Positions 1 to 5,608 of a DNA stretch of 6,045 bases are shown here, one piece after another. The notes beneath the pieces were generated by a model. That model was given only the letters and a program-made list of their open reading frames with translations. It did not search any database and was not told where the DNA came from. The translations under genes were made by a program, and so were the position numbers. This DNA is from Alphaproteobacteria bacterium (GTDB taxonomy: Bacteria > Pseudomonadota > Alphaproteobacteria > G02398745 > G023898745): contig DAHXKW010000042.1 of the NCBI GenBank assembly GCA_027366195.1, forward strand, positions 1 to 6,045. The letters run 5' to 3'. Positions within the stretch are counted from its first letter, which is position 1, and the number at the start of each line of letters is the position of its first letter.

Positions 1-2
1 AA

Positions 3-89
3 TTACATCACATGCTCCGAAAACGACAATACCTTGGTAAGGAGACCTGCACAACCGTTTGGGATCAGTTTTACGAATTGGCAGCTTAA
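3..89 (+). CDS. C-terminal end of an unidentified protein (5' truncated by window edge)
   Basis: Frame 3 is open from the left edge to a TAA at 87-89 and gives 28 residues ending in VWDQFYELAA. The mixed composition (HHMLRKRQYLGKE followed by an aromatic-rich tail) looks like a real protein end rather than random AT-rich translation, and the other two plus-strand frames read less plausibly. I do not recognise the family. A transposase tail is possible given the many IS pieces nearby, but nothing in the visible residues proves it. No terminator hairpin follows the stop. The length is too short for confidence. Confidence 0.35.
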   Translation, partial: LHHMLRKRQYLGKETCTTVWDQFYELAA

Positions 90-162
90 GTACTCAAAAA
101 AAATCAAAACTTTATCTCACTGAAAAAATTGCGACAGAACCGACGTCAGACGCTGGGATGAT

Positions 163-201
163 ATGTCTGCAGATTTTCAGAGTCTTATACAGAAGGATTT
201 G
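163..201 (+). repeat. Copy 1 of a duplicated coding-like segment (MSxxFQxLIQKDL)
   Basis: Thirteen codons starting at the ATG at 163 read MSADFQSLIQKDL. They match copy 2 at 1414-1452 (MSENFQKLIQKDL). At the L, I, Q, K and final L codons the copies differ only at synonymous third positions, which is how two diverged protein-coding copies behave. The open frame here continues to a TAA at 274-276 (37 residues in all), but its later part is antisense to the C-terminal codons of the ATPase gene. No good ribosome binding site precedes the ATG. This is best read as the remnant of the 5' end of a duplicated gene; the function is unknown. Confidence 0.45.
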
Positions 202-1342
202 ACTGAATGGCCTGCTGCAAAGGTTGAACAAAAATACGATCACTCAGTTGATAAGGTTTTTCACCAGGATAAATAACTATAATTTTATCTAACGATAGAT
301 CAGATAGGGCTATCTGCATAGAGCGCGTAATATTTGGTGCATCCATGTATTTAAATTCGTATCCGGTTTTTGCCGTACCTTGAATAATCAAAAGATCTAA
401 TTCTGCTTGGCTATGGGTTGCCCAAAAATAACATTCTGTGGCTTCCACTTCTAAAGAACGAATAATTTGTTCAAGAGCAAATCCCTCCCAGGAAGCACCC
501 AATTTAGGATGCTTTAGTAATTCCGAATAATTTTGGATATTCGTGAAGTGATGGAAAATTCCACTATCACGCAGGTAGATTTTTGGACTTTTGACCTGCC
601 TTTTATTTAAATTTTCATGCCAAGGTCTTAAAATTCTAATCATGAAAGTATTATTTAAAATTTCTAAATAATTCCGAACTGTTGGCACAGAAATCCCAAG
701 ACTTGTGGCCAATTCTGACGCATTGAATGTCTGTCCATGATAATGGGAAATCATGGCCCAAAATCGTTTCATTTGTTCTATATTCACTGTTAGTCCAAGA
801 GCGTAAAGATCTTGTTCAGCATATGTTCGAATATAATCGCGTAACCAAATCGAACTGATTTTATCTGTGGCAGCAAGGAAACTCTTCGGGAAACCACCCC
901 TTTGCCATAATTTTTTTGTGTCATCACCATTGATTTCTGTCAATGAAAAAGGAGTAATTTCCAAATAGCTAATTCGACCCGCCAAAGATTCTGATGTTTG
1001 TTTAATCAATTCACGAGAAGCACTACCCAAAATTAGGTAGGTTTTATCTGGATATTCGTCGTGTAAATACCTGAGCACAGGAAACAAATCAGGTTTGCGC
1101 TGTATTTCATCTATAACAACTACGCCATTGAGATCTTCTAAAGCTGTTTTAGGATTATTCAGTCTCATAAGATCCTCTGGATTTTCAAGATCAAAATAAT
1201 TGACCTGAGGAAAGTTTTTGACTGTACTACAAAATTGTTTCGCAATGGTCGTTTTGCCACATTGTCTTGGTCCTAATAGCGTAACAATTCTATTAACCGA
1301 AAATAAGAAATTAATTTGATCTAGGTAATGCTTTCTATCCAT
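185..1342 (-). CDS. AAA-family ATPase with C-terminal DUF4143 domain
   Basis: A 385-residue protein of the AAA_14/DUF4143 family, common in mobile and symbiont genomes; its cellular role is not established. It shows a Walker A at residues 24-31 (GPRQCGKT), a YFDLEN segment near 49-54, a Walker B VVVIDE at 74-79, then LGSASREL and SLAGR, the usual sensor region of the family. The C-terminal half carries a winged-helix-like stretch (ASELATSLGISVPTVRNYLE) and the family signature FWATHSQAELDLLI, read as the degraded nuclease-like fold of DUF4143. I chose the ATG at 1342 because AAGG lies just upstream and homologues start close to this point. An in-frame ATG at 1384 would add 14 residues and has no ribosome binding site. 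The gene looks intact and stands alone on this strand. Its last codons overlap repeat copy 1, so the extreme C-terminus may be acquired sequence. Confidence 0.9.
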   Translation of the reverse strand: MDRKHYLDQINFLFSVNRIVTLLGPRQCGKTTIAKQFCSTVKNFPQVNYFDLENPEDLMRLNNPKTALEDLNGVVVIDEIQRKPDLFPVLRYLHDEYPDKTYLILGSASRELIKQTSESLAGRISYLEITPFSLTEINGDDTKKLWQRGGFPKSFLAATDKISSIWLRDYIRTYAEQDLYALGLTVNIEQMKRFWAMISHYHGQTFNASELATSLGISVPTVRNYLEILNNTFMIRILRPWHENLNKRQVKSPKIYLRDSGIFHHFTNIQNYSELLKHPKLGASWEGFALEQIIRSLEVEATECYFWATHSQAELDLLIIQGTAKTGYEFKYMDAPNITRSMQIALSDLSLDKIIVIYPGEKPYQLSDRIFVQPLQQAIQSNPSV

Positions 1343-1413
1343 AAAATACCTTGAAAATCGTAAGCCGCACTTTCTATTTTTCATGATATCATAATAGTTT
1401 TTTAAACAGAAAT

Positions 1414-1452
1414 ATGTCTGAGAATTTTCAGAAGCTCATCCAAAAGGATTTA
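1414..1452 (+). repeat. Copy 2 of the duplicated coding-like segment (MSxxFQxLIQKDL)
   Basis: Thirteen codons from the ATG at 1414 read MSENFQKLIQKDL, then IKFF and a TAA at 1465-1467. It is the partner of 163-201: about 80 percent identical at the DNA level over 40 bases, with the L, I, Q, K and final L codons differing only by synonymous changes. Similarity stops upstream of the ATG and shortly after codon 13. The two copies lie on the same strand on either side of the oppositely oriented ATPase gene. This copy is truncated almost at once and is presumably a non-functional relic of a gene start. Confidence 0.45.
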
Positions 1453-1467
1453 ATAAAGTTCTTCTAA

Positions 1468-1777
1468 TGCTACAGGCATTACTCTTTCCTACCAAGAAAT
1501 TCAGACACTTTTTTGCGATTATGCAAAGGTATACTTTTAACGATCATGCCAAATCTCCCCTCCTAAAAAAAGAATACCAAACTTGTCAGACGATCTCTGC
1601 CAGCAATTAAAAGAACTATTGAGAAACAAAATGTATTACAAGTAATTACCTTAATGACTTACTCAAAATATAGCCGGGCCATATTAACAGACTTGGACAT
1701 ATTGAAGGAAATAGAATCGTTATCCAAACCTATACGTGCAGTCACGTTTATTAAAATATGATTTGCTTAATATTTAT
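1468..1777. other. Gene-poor stretch with only short open frames
   Basis: No convincing gene is seen in this stretch. A plus-strand frame from the ATG at 1467 runs 47 codons to a TAA at 1608-1610. A second plus frame is open from 1567 to a TGA at 1759-1761 and contains a moderately protein-like stretch (SRAILTDLDILKEIESL). The two frames overlap and could be one frameshifted, decayed gene, but I recognise neither and neither has a good ribosome binding site. No tRNA, repeat array or riboswitch-like structure was noticed. Confidence 0.35.
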
Positions 1778-1807
1778 TTGAAAATTTAAATTAAATAATG
1801 TTATAAT
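1778..1807 (+). promoter_or_regulatory. Sigma70-like promoter for the 1838 gene
   Basis: TTGAAA at 1778-1783 and TATAAT at 1802-1807 are separated by 18 bases in an AT-rich tract, an excellent match to the -35/-10 consensus. Transcription would begin near 1813-1815, leaving a leader of about 25 nt before the ATG at 1838. Confidence 0.6.
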
Positions 1808-1837
1808 AAATATGTAATTAACCAAAACCTTTTCGAT

Positions 1838-2410
1838 ATGCTATTACTTACCTTACTAAATCTTTTTGCTGAACCTACACAAACACCTGAAAATCCAAAT
1901 GTTGCAAAAGACGGCACTTGCGCTGATTGCACGGACATTTTAAATGAAGAAAATGCTAAAAGCTGGCACGAACAATGTGCAACATATCTAGAAAATCTCG
2001 CGAAGCAACATGAAACCTATGCTGCACAACCTGGGGCTCAGAATGTAGAAAAGCACCTAAAGTTTGCACAACAAGTTCGTCAAGAAGCACAAAAACACAG
2101 AAATTATGCAGATGAGCGCTTCAATAAAATGAACGAGAAAAGACAAAAACATGGCAAACCAACCCTTTCAAGATCTGGTGCCCAATTAAAGTCTGGTGCC
2201 AATAATGTAGACATTACACCTGTCAATGTATCCAACACAAATAATAACGACAGTGCAAGCAATAACGTTATCACTATCGCTAATCCAGTCTCTTCATCAT
2301 CAACATCTTCCACCTTATCATCTAACCCAACTTCTTTAACAGGCGCTGCTAGACCAACAACTACCCAAGTGCCCTCAAACAATAGCGCATATCCTTCTCC
2401 AGCAAGATAA
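1838..2410 (+). CDS. Unrecognised, probably exported protein with S/T/N-rich tail
   Basis: 190 residues with no family I recognise. The first 11 residues (MLLLTLLNLFA) are strongly hydrophobic and are followed by acidic and Pro/Thr-rich sequence. This looks like a short export signal cleaved near residue 11, though it lacks the usual positive N-terminus. Residues 28-31 form CADC, with a further Cys at 47, which could form disulfides outside the cytoplasm. Residues about 38-110 are rich in Glu, Gln, Lys and Ala and probably helical. Residues about 120-190 are low-complexity Ser/Thr/Asn/Pro, typical of a disordered surface or secreted tail. A good promoter lies upstream, but the leader has no clear Shine-Dalgarno sequence. 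The neighbouring conjugation genes are separated from it by a hairpin. An envelope or secreted host-interaction protein is possible; this is inference only. Confidence 0.7.
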   Translation: MLLLTLLNLFAEPTQTPENPNVAKDGTCADCTDILNEENAKSWHEQCATYLENLAKQHETYAAQPGAQNVEKHLKFAQQVRQEAQKHRNYADERFNKMNEKRQKHGKPTLSRSGAQLKSGANNVDITPVNVSNTNNNDSASNNVITIANPVSSSSTSSTLSSNPTSLTGAARPTTTQVPSNNSAYPSPAR

Positions 2411-2455
2411 GAACTGGTTTTCATAAATTCTAAACTTCATGAAAACAGGTTCTTA
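2408..2455 (+). terminator. Hairpin over the stop codon of the 1838 gene
   Basis: Arms 2408-2424 and 2439-2455 are complementary at 15 of 17 positions around a 14-base loop, and the left arm includes the TAA stop codon. No run of T follows the stem (the next bases are gaccatct), so it is not a classical intrinsic terminator. It may protect the 3' end of the message or act as a weak bidirectional terminator. Confidence 0.45.
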
Positions 2456-2604
2456 GACCATCTACATACCATAACTTCTTAGGTGATAATTTGCCAAAAA
2501 ACAACAAGACACGGCTCCACAACAAAAAAACTCTTGCAATTATATTCAATTAATTCACACAAGTGCCGTAAGATGTGGCTAGAGTTTGTTTTATTGAGTT
2601 TTTC

Positions 2605-2877
2605 ATGAATAAAGCTGAATTGGTGAGCGCCCTAGCAGAGAAGACAAAGTTAACACAAAAAGATGTAACCAAAGTTTTGGAAGCCTTTATCGACGTTGTA
2701 ACAAGCACTTTGAAGAAAGGTGATGACATTACCTTGGTTGGTTTTGGCGCCTTCAAAGTAAGTCAACGTAAAGAACGCATGGGTCGCAATCCTAAGACTG
2801 GCGCTCCTTTGAAAATTGCAAAACGCAAAGTTCCTGGCTTTAGAGCTGGCAAAGCCCTTAAAGAAGCGGTTGCTTAG
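2605..2877 (+). CDS. hup: HU-family DNA-binding protein
   Basis: A 90-residue nucleoid protein, exactly the usual HU length. HU dimers bend and compact DNA and assist replication, recombination and transposition. The start MNKAELVSALAEKTKLTQKDV, the core TLVGFGAF near residues 44-51, the DNA-binding arm motif GRNPKTG near 61-67 and the end GKALKEAVA are textbook family features, with no missing residue. I chose the ATG at 2605 because it gives the canonical N-terminus; a GTG at 2575 would add ten residues unlike HU. The upstream ribosome binding site is weak (TTGAG). The TAG stop at 2875-2877 lies 8 nt inside the preferred start of the TrbC-like gene, so the two are probably co-transcribed and translationally coupled. 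Whether this is the housekeeping copy or a mobile-element copy cannot be told from the sequence; the neighbour suggests the latter. Confidence 0.95.
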   Translation: MNKAELVSALAEKTKLTQKDVTKVLEAFIDVVTSTLKKGDDITLVGFGAFKVSQRKERMGRNPKTGAPLKIAKRKVPGFRAGKALKEAVA

Positions 2878-3391
2878 TTTCTTTTTTCTCTTTTTATTTT
2901 CAGAGCTTGATCAATCTCATGAAGATTGGTTAGAAGAATTAGCCAGACAAAAAGTTGACCCCACATTGGTGAATTTCGCTAAACAATTAAAAGGCAATCA
3001 AAATTGTTGCGGGTCGGTTTTAGAGCCCGAGCCTAATATCGCCCCATCATCACAAGATGTTTTATACATCTTTATGTCTTTTAGCGTACCTAAACAGGTA
3101 TGGTTAGATTTGTATGAACAAATTGGAAAACACCCCTTCCGTTTTGTTGTCCGAGGCCTTCCTGACAATAGTTTCAAAAAACTGGCTGAAAAAGTTAAGG
3201 AATATGCATGTCCTGTAGATATCAATCCTGATCTGTTTGATAAATATGGGATCACCGCTGTGCCCACCTTCGTTTTGGTTTCTAAAAAGAAAGGCTACAA
3301 AAGGGTTTTTGGCAACGTATCCTTGAATCATGCGTTAGAAGTCTTAAAGAGTATGGTGTATAGTAAAGATAAATCGTCTGCTACAACATAA
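2870..3391 (+). CDS. trbC: TrbC-like F-type conjugative transfer protein (thioredoxin fold)
   Basis: A periplasmic assembly factor of F-type type IV secretion, where TrbC works with TraW and TraU in building the mating pore and pilus. Numbered from the TTG at 2870 (173 residues), the protein has a hydrophobic N-terminus (LSFFFLFLFS, residues 2-11) and a linker with a Cys pair at 46-47. The TrbC domain follows from about residue 64: LYIFMSFSVP, then VRGLPDNSF at 94-102, then DINPDLFDKYGITAVPTFV at 117-135, with the cis-Pro-type VPTF of thioredoxin folds. No ATG exists before the domain. A TTG at 2816 would give 191 residues and place KPLKKR before the hydrophobic stretch, making a better signal peptide but with a 62-nt overlap into HU. 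The TTG at 2870 has a purine-rich AAAGAAG upstream. Other tra genes are absent, so the protein may be an orphan. Confidence 0.82.
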   Translation: MLSFFFLFLFSELDQSHEDWLEELARQKVDPTLVNFAKQLKGNQNCCGSVLEPEPNIAPSSQDVLYIFMSFSVPKQVWLDLYEQIGKHPFRFVVRGLPDNSFKKLAEKVKEYACPVDINPDLFDKYGITAVPTFVLVSKKKGYKRVFGNVSLNHALEVLKSMVYSKDKSSATT

Positions 3392-3396
3392 TACAA

Positions 3397-3687
3397 ATGG
3401 AAGAAGTTGCGACAAAAGAATTAACAACGTTCCAACTACGTGCAGCGCGCAAGGCTTTAGGGATCAACTTCCATAAAATATCAGAGGGTACTGGCATCGC
3501 TGTGAGTTCTTTAGCACGTATGGAATCAGGTAATGTATTCCTTTTCCCTGAGCATTCAAGTGTACCTACCGTTTATGCCGTCAGAAATTTCTTAGAGTCT
3601 CATGGCATTCGTTTTCTACCCGATAACGGACTTCAGCTCGTGAACCCTGACGACAAAATCAAAATCCGCATCGTTTCTGGGGACTGA
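3397..3687 (+). CDS. Small XRE-type helix-turn-helix transcriptional regulator
   Basis: A 96-residue DNA-binding protein. Residues about 14-46 form the HTH: LRAARKALGINFHKIS, then GTGIAVSSLARME, with the recognition helix near 34-42. The C-terminal segment FLESHGIRFLPDNGLQLV is typical of short alphaproteobacterial XRE regulators that carry an 'LE..GI.F..dNG' motif. It starts 5 nt after the TrbC-like stop with no Shine-Dalgarno sequence, so translation probably depends on coupling to the gene before it; this argues for one HU-TrbC-XRE transcript. Its stop lies only 24 nt before the left end of the IS6 remnant. It could control the local conjugation genes or be an orphan antitoxin-like regulator; no toxin partner is visible. 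Confidence 0.8.
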   Translation: MEEVATKELTTFQLRAARKALGINFHKISEGTGIAVSSLARMESGNVFLFPEHSSVPTVYAVRNFLESHGIRFLPDNGLQLVNPDDKIKIRIVSGD

Positions 3688-3711
3688 ATAAGTTTTTCAA
3701 CAGCTTTAAAA

Positions 3712-3727
3712 GGCACCGTCAACTTAA
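3712..3727 (+). repeat. Left terminal inverted repeat of the IS6 remnant
   Basis: GGCACCGTCAACTTAA pairs with the right end at 15 of 16 positions; the single mismatch is C versus T at position 6. A short internal stem (ttcggat at 3729-3735 with atccgaa at 3748-3754) follows within the element's leader. Confidence 0.85.
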
Positions 3728-3799
3728 ATTCGGATTTTGAATTACAGATCCGAACTTGTTAAAACCAGATGCAATTGAGAATGAAAAAACGACTATCAA

Positions 3800-4120
3800 A
3801 TGGACAAAAAGCTTCCTCCCAAAAGACATCAATTCCCAATGCGCATTATCAACTATGCGATTTAGCGATATCATAGGCTTAAAATATTACATAACCGAAT
3901 TGAAAACGCGCATCAGCCAACAGGGAGGAAAGAAAAATGTTTGATCAAATTCAAGTCACCGCATGGTGTCCAGAAGGTTTTATCGCTAATGGGAAAAGTA
4001 AGAAATATTTTCAGTGTATATGTTGGTAGATACATAAAACCAGCCTTTCGAAGGCGAACAGCTTTTAGAGACGCTTTGTCCATTTGGAACGAAGCGTCTC
4101 GACAGATCCTTTGTGCCTAA
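3800..4120 (+). pseudogene. IS6-family transposase remnant with central deletion and amber stop
   Basis: One frame of 107 codons, read through a TAG at codon 22, joins two recognisable pieces of an IS6-type DDE transposase (normally around 230 residues). Codons 1-26 give KRHQFPMRIINYAI-stop-RYHR, the family's N-terminal 'KRHRFP..II..AVWLYFRF' region. From codon 27 the frame reads LHNRIENAHQPTGRKEK, then IKFKSPHGVQKVLSLMG and the C-terminal tail. This matches the family block 'NNRAENSHQPTRRRE..M..FKS..' and its catalytic Glu (codon 35). The two catalytic Asp residues lie in the deleted middle, so the product cannot catalyse transposition. The deletion preserved the reading frame. The TAG sits where homologues have Trp. 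Other short open frames in this stretch (3756-3944 and 3937-4029) are out of frame and not genes. Confidence 0.85.
4068..4100 (+). repeat. Perfect 9-bp hairpin inside the IS6 remnant
   Basis: GAGACGCTT at 4068-4076 and AAGCGTCTC at 4092-4100 are exact inverted copies around a 15-base loop, within the 3' coding part of the transposase relic. A second small hairpin (GCCTT-TCG-AAGGC, 4043-4055) lies just before it. Neither is followed by a T-run, so terminator function is doubtful; they may be chance or RNA folding features. Confidence 0.4.
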
Positions 4121-4157
4121 AATCTTGATAACCTAAGTACAGATTGACTTTTCAGAG

Positions 4158-4173
4158 TTAAGTTGACAGTGCC
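4158..4173 (-). repeat. Right terminal inverted repeat of the IS6 remnant, providing the photolyase stop
   Basis: Read on the minus strand this is GGCACTGTCAACTTAA. In the photolyase frame it contributes the final bases of the Met codon and then Ala-Leu-Ser-Thr and the TAA stop. The end of the repair gene is therefore IS sequence rather than its own. Confidence 0.85.
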
Positions 4174-5582
4174 ATACTTTCATAAGCCCTTAGTGCTTGC
4201 TTTCTCGATGCTTCAAGATCGATAATTGGATTAGGATAGGTGTATCCTAAAATTACATTAGAAGACTTCAAAACACTATCTGGAGCTTTCCACGGTTTAA
4301 ATAAGTATTTATCAGGCAACAAACTAAGTTCAGGAACAAATTGTTTCGTATATTCACCACCTGGATCAAATTTTTCTCCCTGTAAAATAGGGTTAAATAT
4401 CCTAAAATAAGGTGCCGCATCCACTCCTGATCCTGCAATCCATTGCCAACTAGCACTATTATTAGCCAAATCAGCATCTACTAAACAATCCTAAAACCAA
4501 GTAGCACCATAACGCCAATGAATTCCCAAATTTTTCACAAGAAACGAAGCCGTTACCATACGTATTCTATTATGCATAAAACCAGTTTGCCAAAGTTCGC
4601 GCATCCCAGCATCTATGATAGGGTATCCAGTAGTTCCCTTCTGCCATGCCTGTAAAAAAGACACGTTATGTTGCCATGGGAAATAATCAAACTTATTTTG
4701 CAAATTTTCTAAAGGTAAATTGGGAAAATAGTATAGCAAATAATAAGAAAACTCTCGCCATACCAATTCTTTAAAAAAACAATCCTTATCTTCATATGAG
4801 TTTTTATGTACCTGAATAGCTTGAAAAACCTGATTGGGAGAAATTTCACCAAAATGGAGATATGGGGATAGTCTAGAGGTGTTTGTTTTAGCAGGATAAT
4901 TGCGATTCATACTATACCCATACAATTTTTTATCAAGGAATTCACTAAGCTTTCTTTGTGCGGCCACCTCCCCTGGAATCCAATGATTTTTTAGTTTTTC
5001 CTCCCATTTTGCACCATTAATTAGCCCCAGATCATTTAGGGACATTGTATTTGTAGAATCTTTAATACAAATCAAATTTTTAGGTTTGGGAAGGATAGCG
5101 TGAACGATAGGAAGCATTGAACAACATTTACGAAAGAAAGGTGTATAAACTTTATAGGCTGCACCATCATTTTTTAAGACCTGCCATGGTTCCCATAAAA
5201 GTGAAGCCTTAAAAATTTTGAATCCAATGCCCATAGCTTTCAACCAGTTTTTTATTTTTATATCTTTCTTCATATGCCATGGTTCATAACATCTGTTCCA
5301 ATACACAGCATTAATCTCGTTAGTTTGAATTATTTTTAGTAGTACTGATTGCGTATCTCCTCTGTATACATTAAGTTTATCGTCTAGGGCATTATTAAGA
5401 TCAGCTAGAGAATGGTGTAACCACCAACGACTTGCGCTTCCCGTTTTAAATTCTTCTGCTATATTCTCATCTAAAATATAAACAGGCATAACAAAACCAT
5501 TTTGTGCAGCAGCATGTAAACCAGGATTATCTAATAAACGCAGATCCCGTCTAAACAAGAAGATAGATCTTTTTTCTGTCAT
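4158..5582 (-). pseudogene. phrB: Class I DNA photolyase (CPD photolyase) interrupted by an amber codon
   Basis: The FAD-dependent enzyme that uses light to split UV-induced cyclobutane pyrimidine dimers. Read through a single TAG at 4491-4493, the frame spans 474 codons, the normal length (E. coli PhrB has 472 residues). The N-terminal antenna-binding domain begins RSIFLFRRDLRLLDNPGL. The FAD domain shows TSRLSPYLHFGEISP (235-249), WREFSYYLLY (275-284) and GYPIIDAGMRELWQTGFMHN (319-338). After the amber codon (364) the same frame continues DCLVDAD, ANNSASWQW and DAAPYFRIFNP, the most conserved flavin and electron-transfer part of the family. The truncated 363-residue product lacks these residues and should be inactive. 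The TAG replaces a position that is often Trp (..WFWDTLVDADL..). I chose the ATG at 5582, with a strong AGGAG upstream, over an ATG at 5624 that overlaps the preceding gene. The last codons come from the IS6 end. Confidence 0.92.
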
Positions 5583-5594
5583 CTGTCCTCTCCT
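5583..5594 (-). promoter_or_regulatory. Shine-Dalgarno sequence fixing the photolyase start
   Basis: On the minus strand AGGAGAGGACAG directly precedes the ATG at 5582, with 7 nt between AGGAG and the start codon. This is the strongest gene-linked ribosome binding site in the window and decides the start. The upstream gene fragment stops only 26 nt before the ATG, so photolyase was probably the second gene of an operon. Confidence 0.75.
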
Positions 5595-5608
5595 GAAAAT
5601 GGCAAGTT

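Larger units (their letters stand above)
3712..4173 (+). mobile_element. Internally deleted IS6-family element (462 bp)
   Basis: The element is bounded by inverted repeats 3712-3727 (GGCACCGTCAACTTAA) and 4158-4173 (reverse complement GGCACTGTCAACTTAA), 15 of 16 identical. They resemble the GGCACTGTTGCAAA ends of IS26 and its relatives. Inside is a plus-strand transposase relic containing only the two termini of the protein. Intact IS6 elements are usually near 0.8 kb, so roughly 350 bp is missing from the middle. The 8 bases flanking the left end (CTTTAAAA) and the right end (ATACTTTC) differ, so no target-site duplication survives. The element could still be mobilised in trans if a full copy exists elsewhere, because both ends look usable. 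Confidence 0.85.

Noticed and set aside
1383..1392. 10-bp palindrome ATGATATCAT near the alternative ATPase start as an operator
   Set aside because: Short AT-rich palindromes are expected by chance in this composition, and there is no second copy or linked regulator.
2104..2424. Minus-strand 106-codon frame with hydrophobic stretches
   Set aside because: It is antisense to the S/T/N-rich tail of the 1838 gene; the hydrophobic residues arise from complementing Asn/Ser/Thr codons, and there is no promoter or ribosome binding site.
2575..2604. GTG start extending HU by ten residues
   Set aside because: The extension (VCFIEFF) is unlike any HU N-terminus, and the ATG at 2605 gives the canonical 90-residue protein.
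2875..2877. Reassignment of TAG to Trp suggested by the photolyase and IS6 amber codons
   Set aside because: TAG ends HU exactly at its canonical C-terminus; reading through would add an unrelated hydrophobic tail, so TAG appears to be a normal stop here.
3756..3944. 62-codon open frame starting at TTG
   Set aside because: It is a shadow frame of the IS6 relic and leader; it has no family likeness and a non-ATG start.
3937..4029. 30-codon frame (MFDQIQVTAWCPEG...) with a textbook AGGGAGGA 7 nt before its ATG
   Set aside because: It lies out of frame inside the IS6 transposase relic, whose frame shows clear family motifs here; the ribosome-site match is the ACAGGGAGGAAAGAA that encodes TGRKE of the transposase.
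4068..4100. Hairpin as a terminator between the conjugation cluster and photolyase
   Set aside because: It lies within transposase coding sequence and lacks a following T-run on either strand.
4268..4477. Minus-strand 69-codon frame
   Set aside because: It is an out-of-frame shadow of the 3' part of the photolyase gene, where the conserved photolyase frame is unambiguous.
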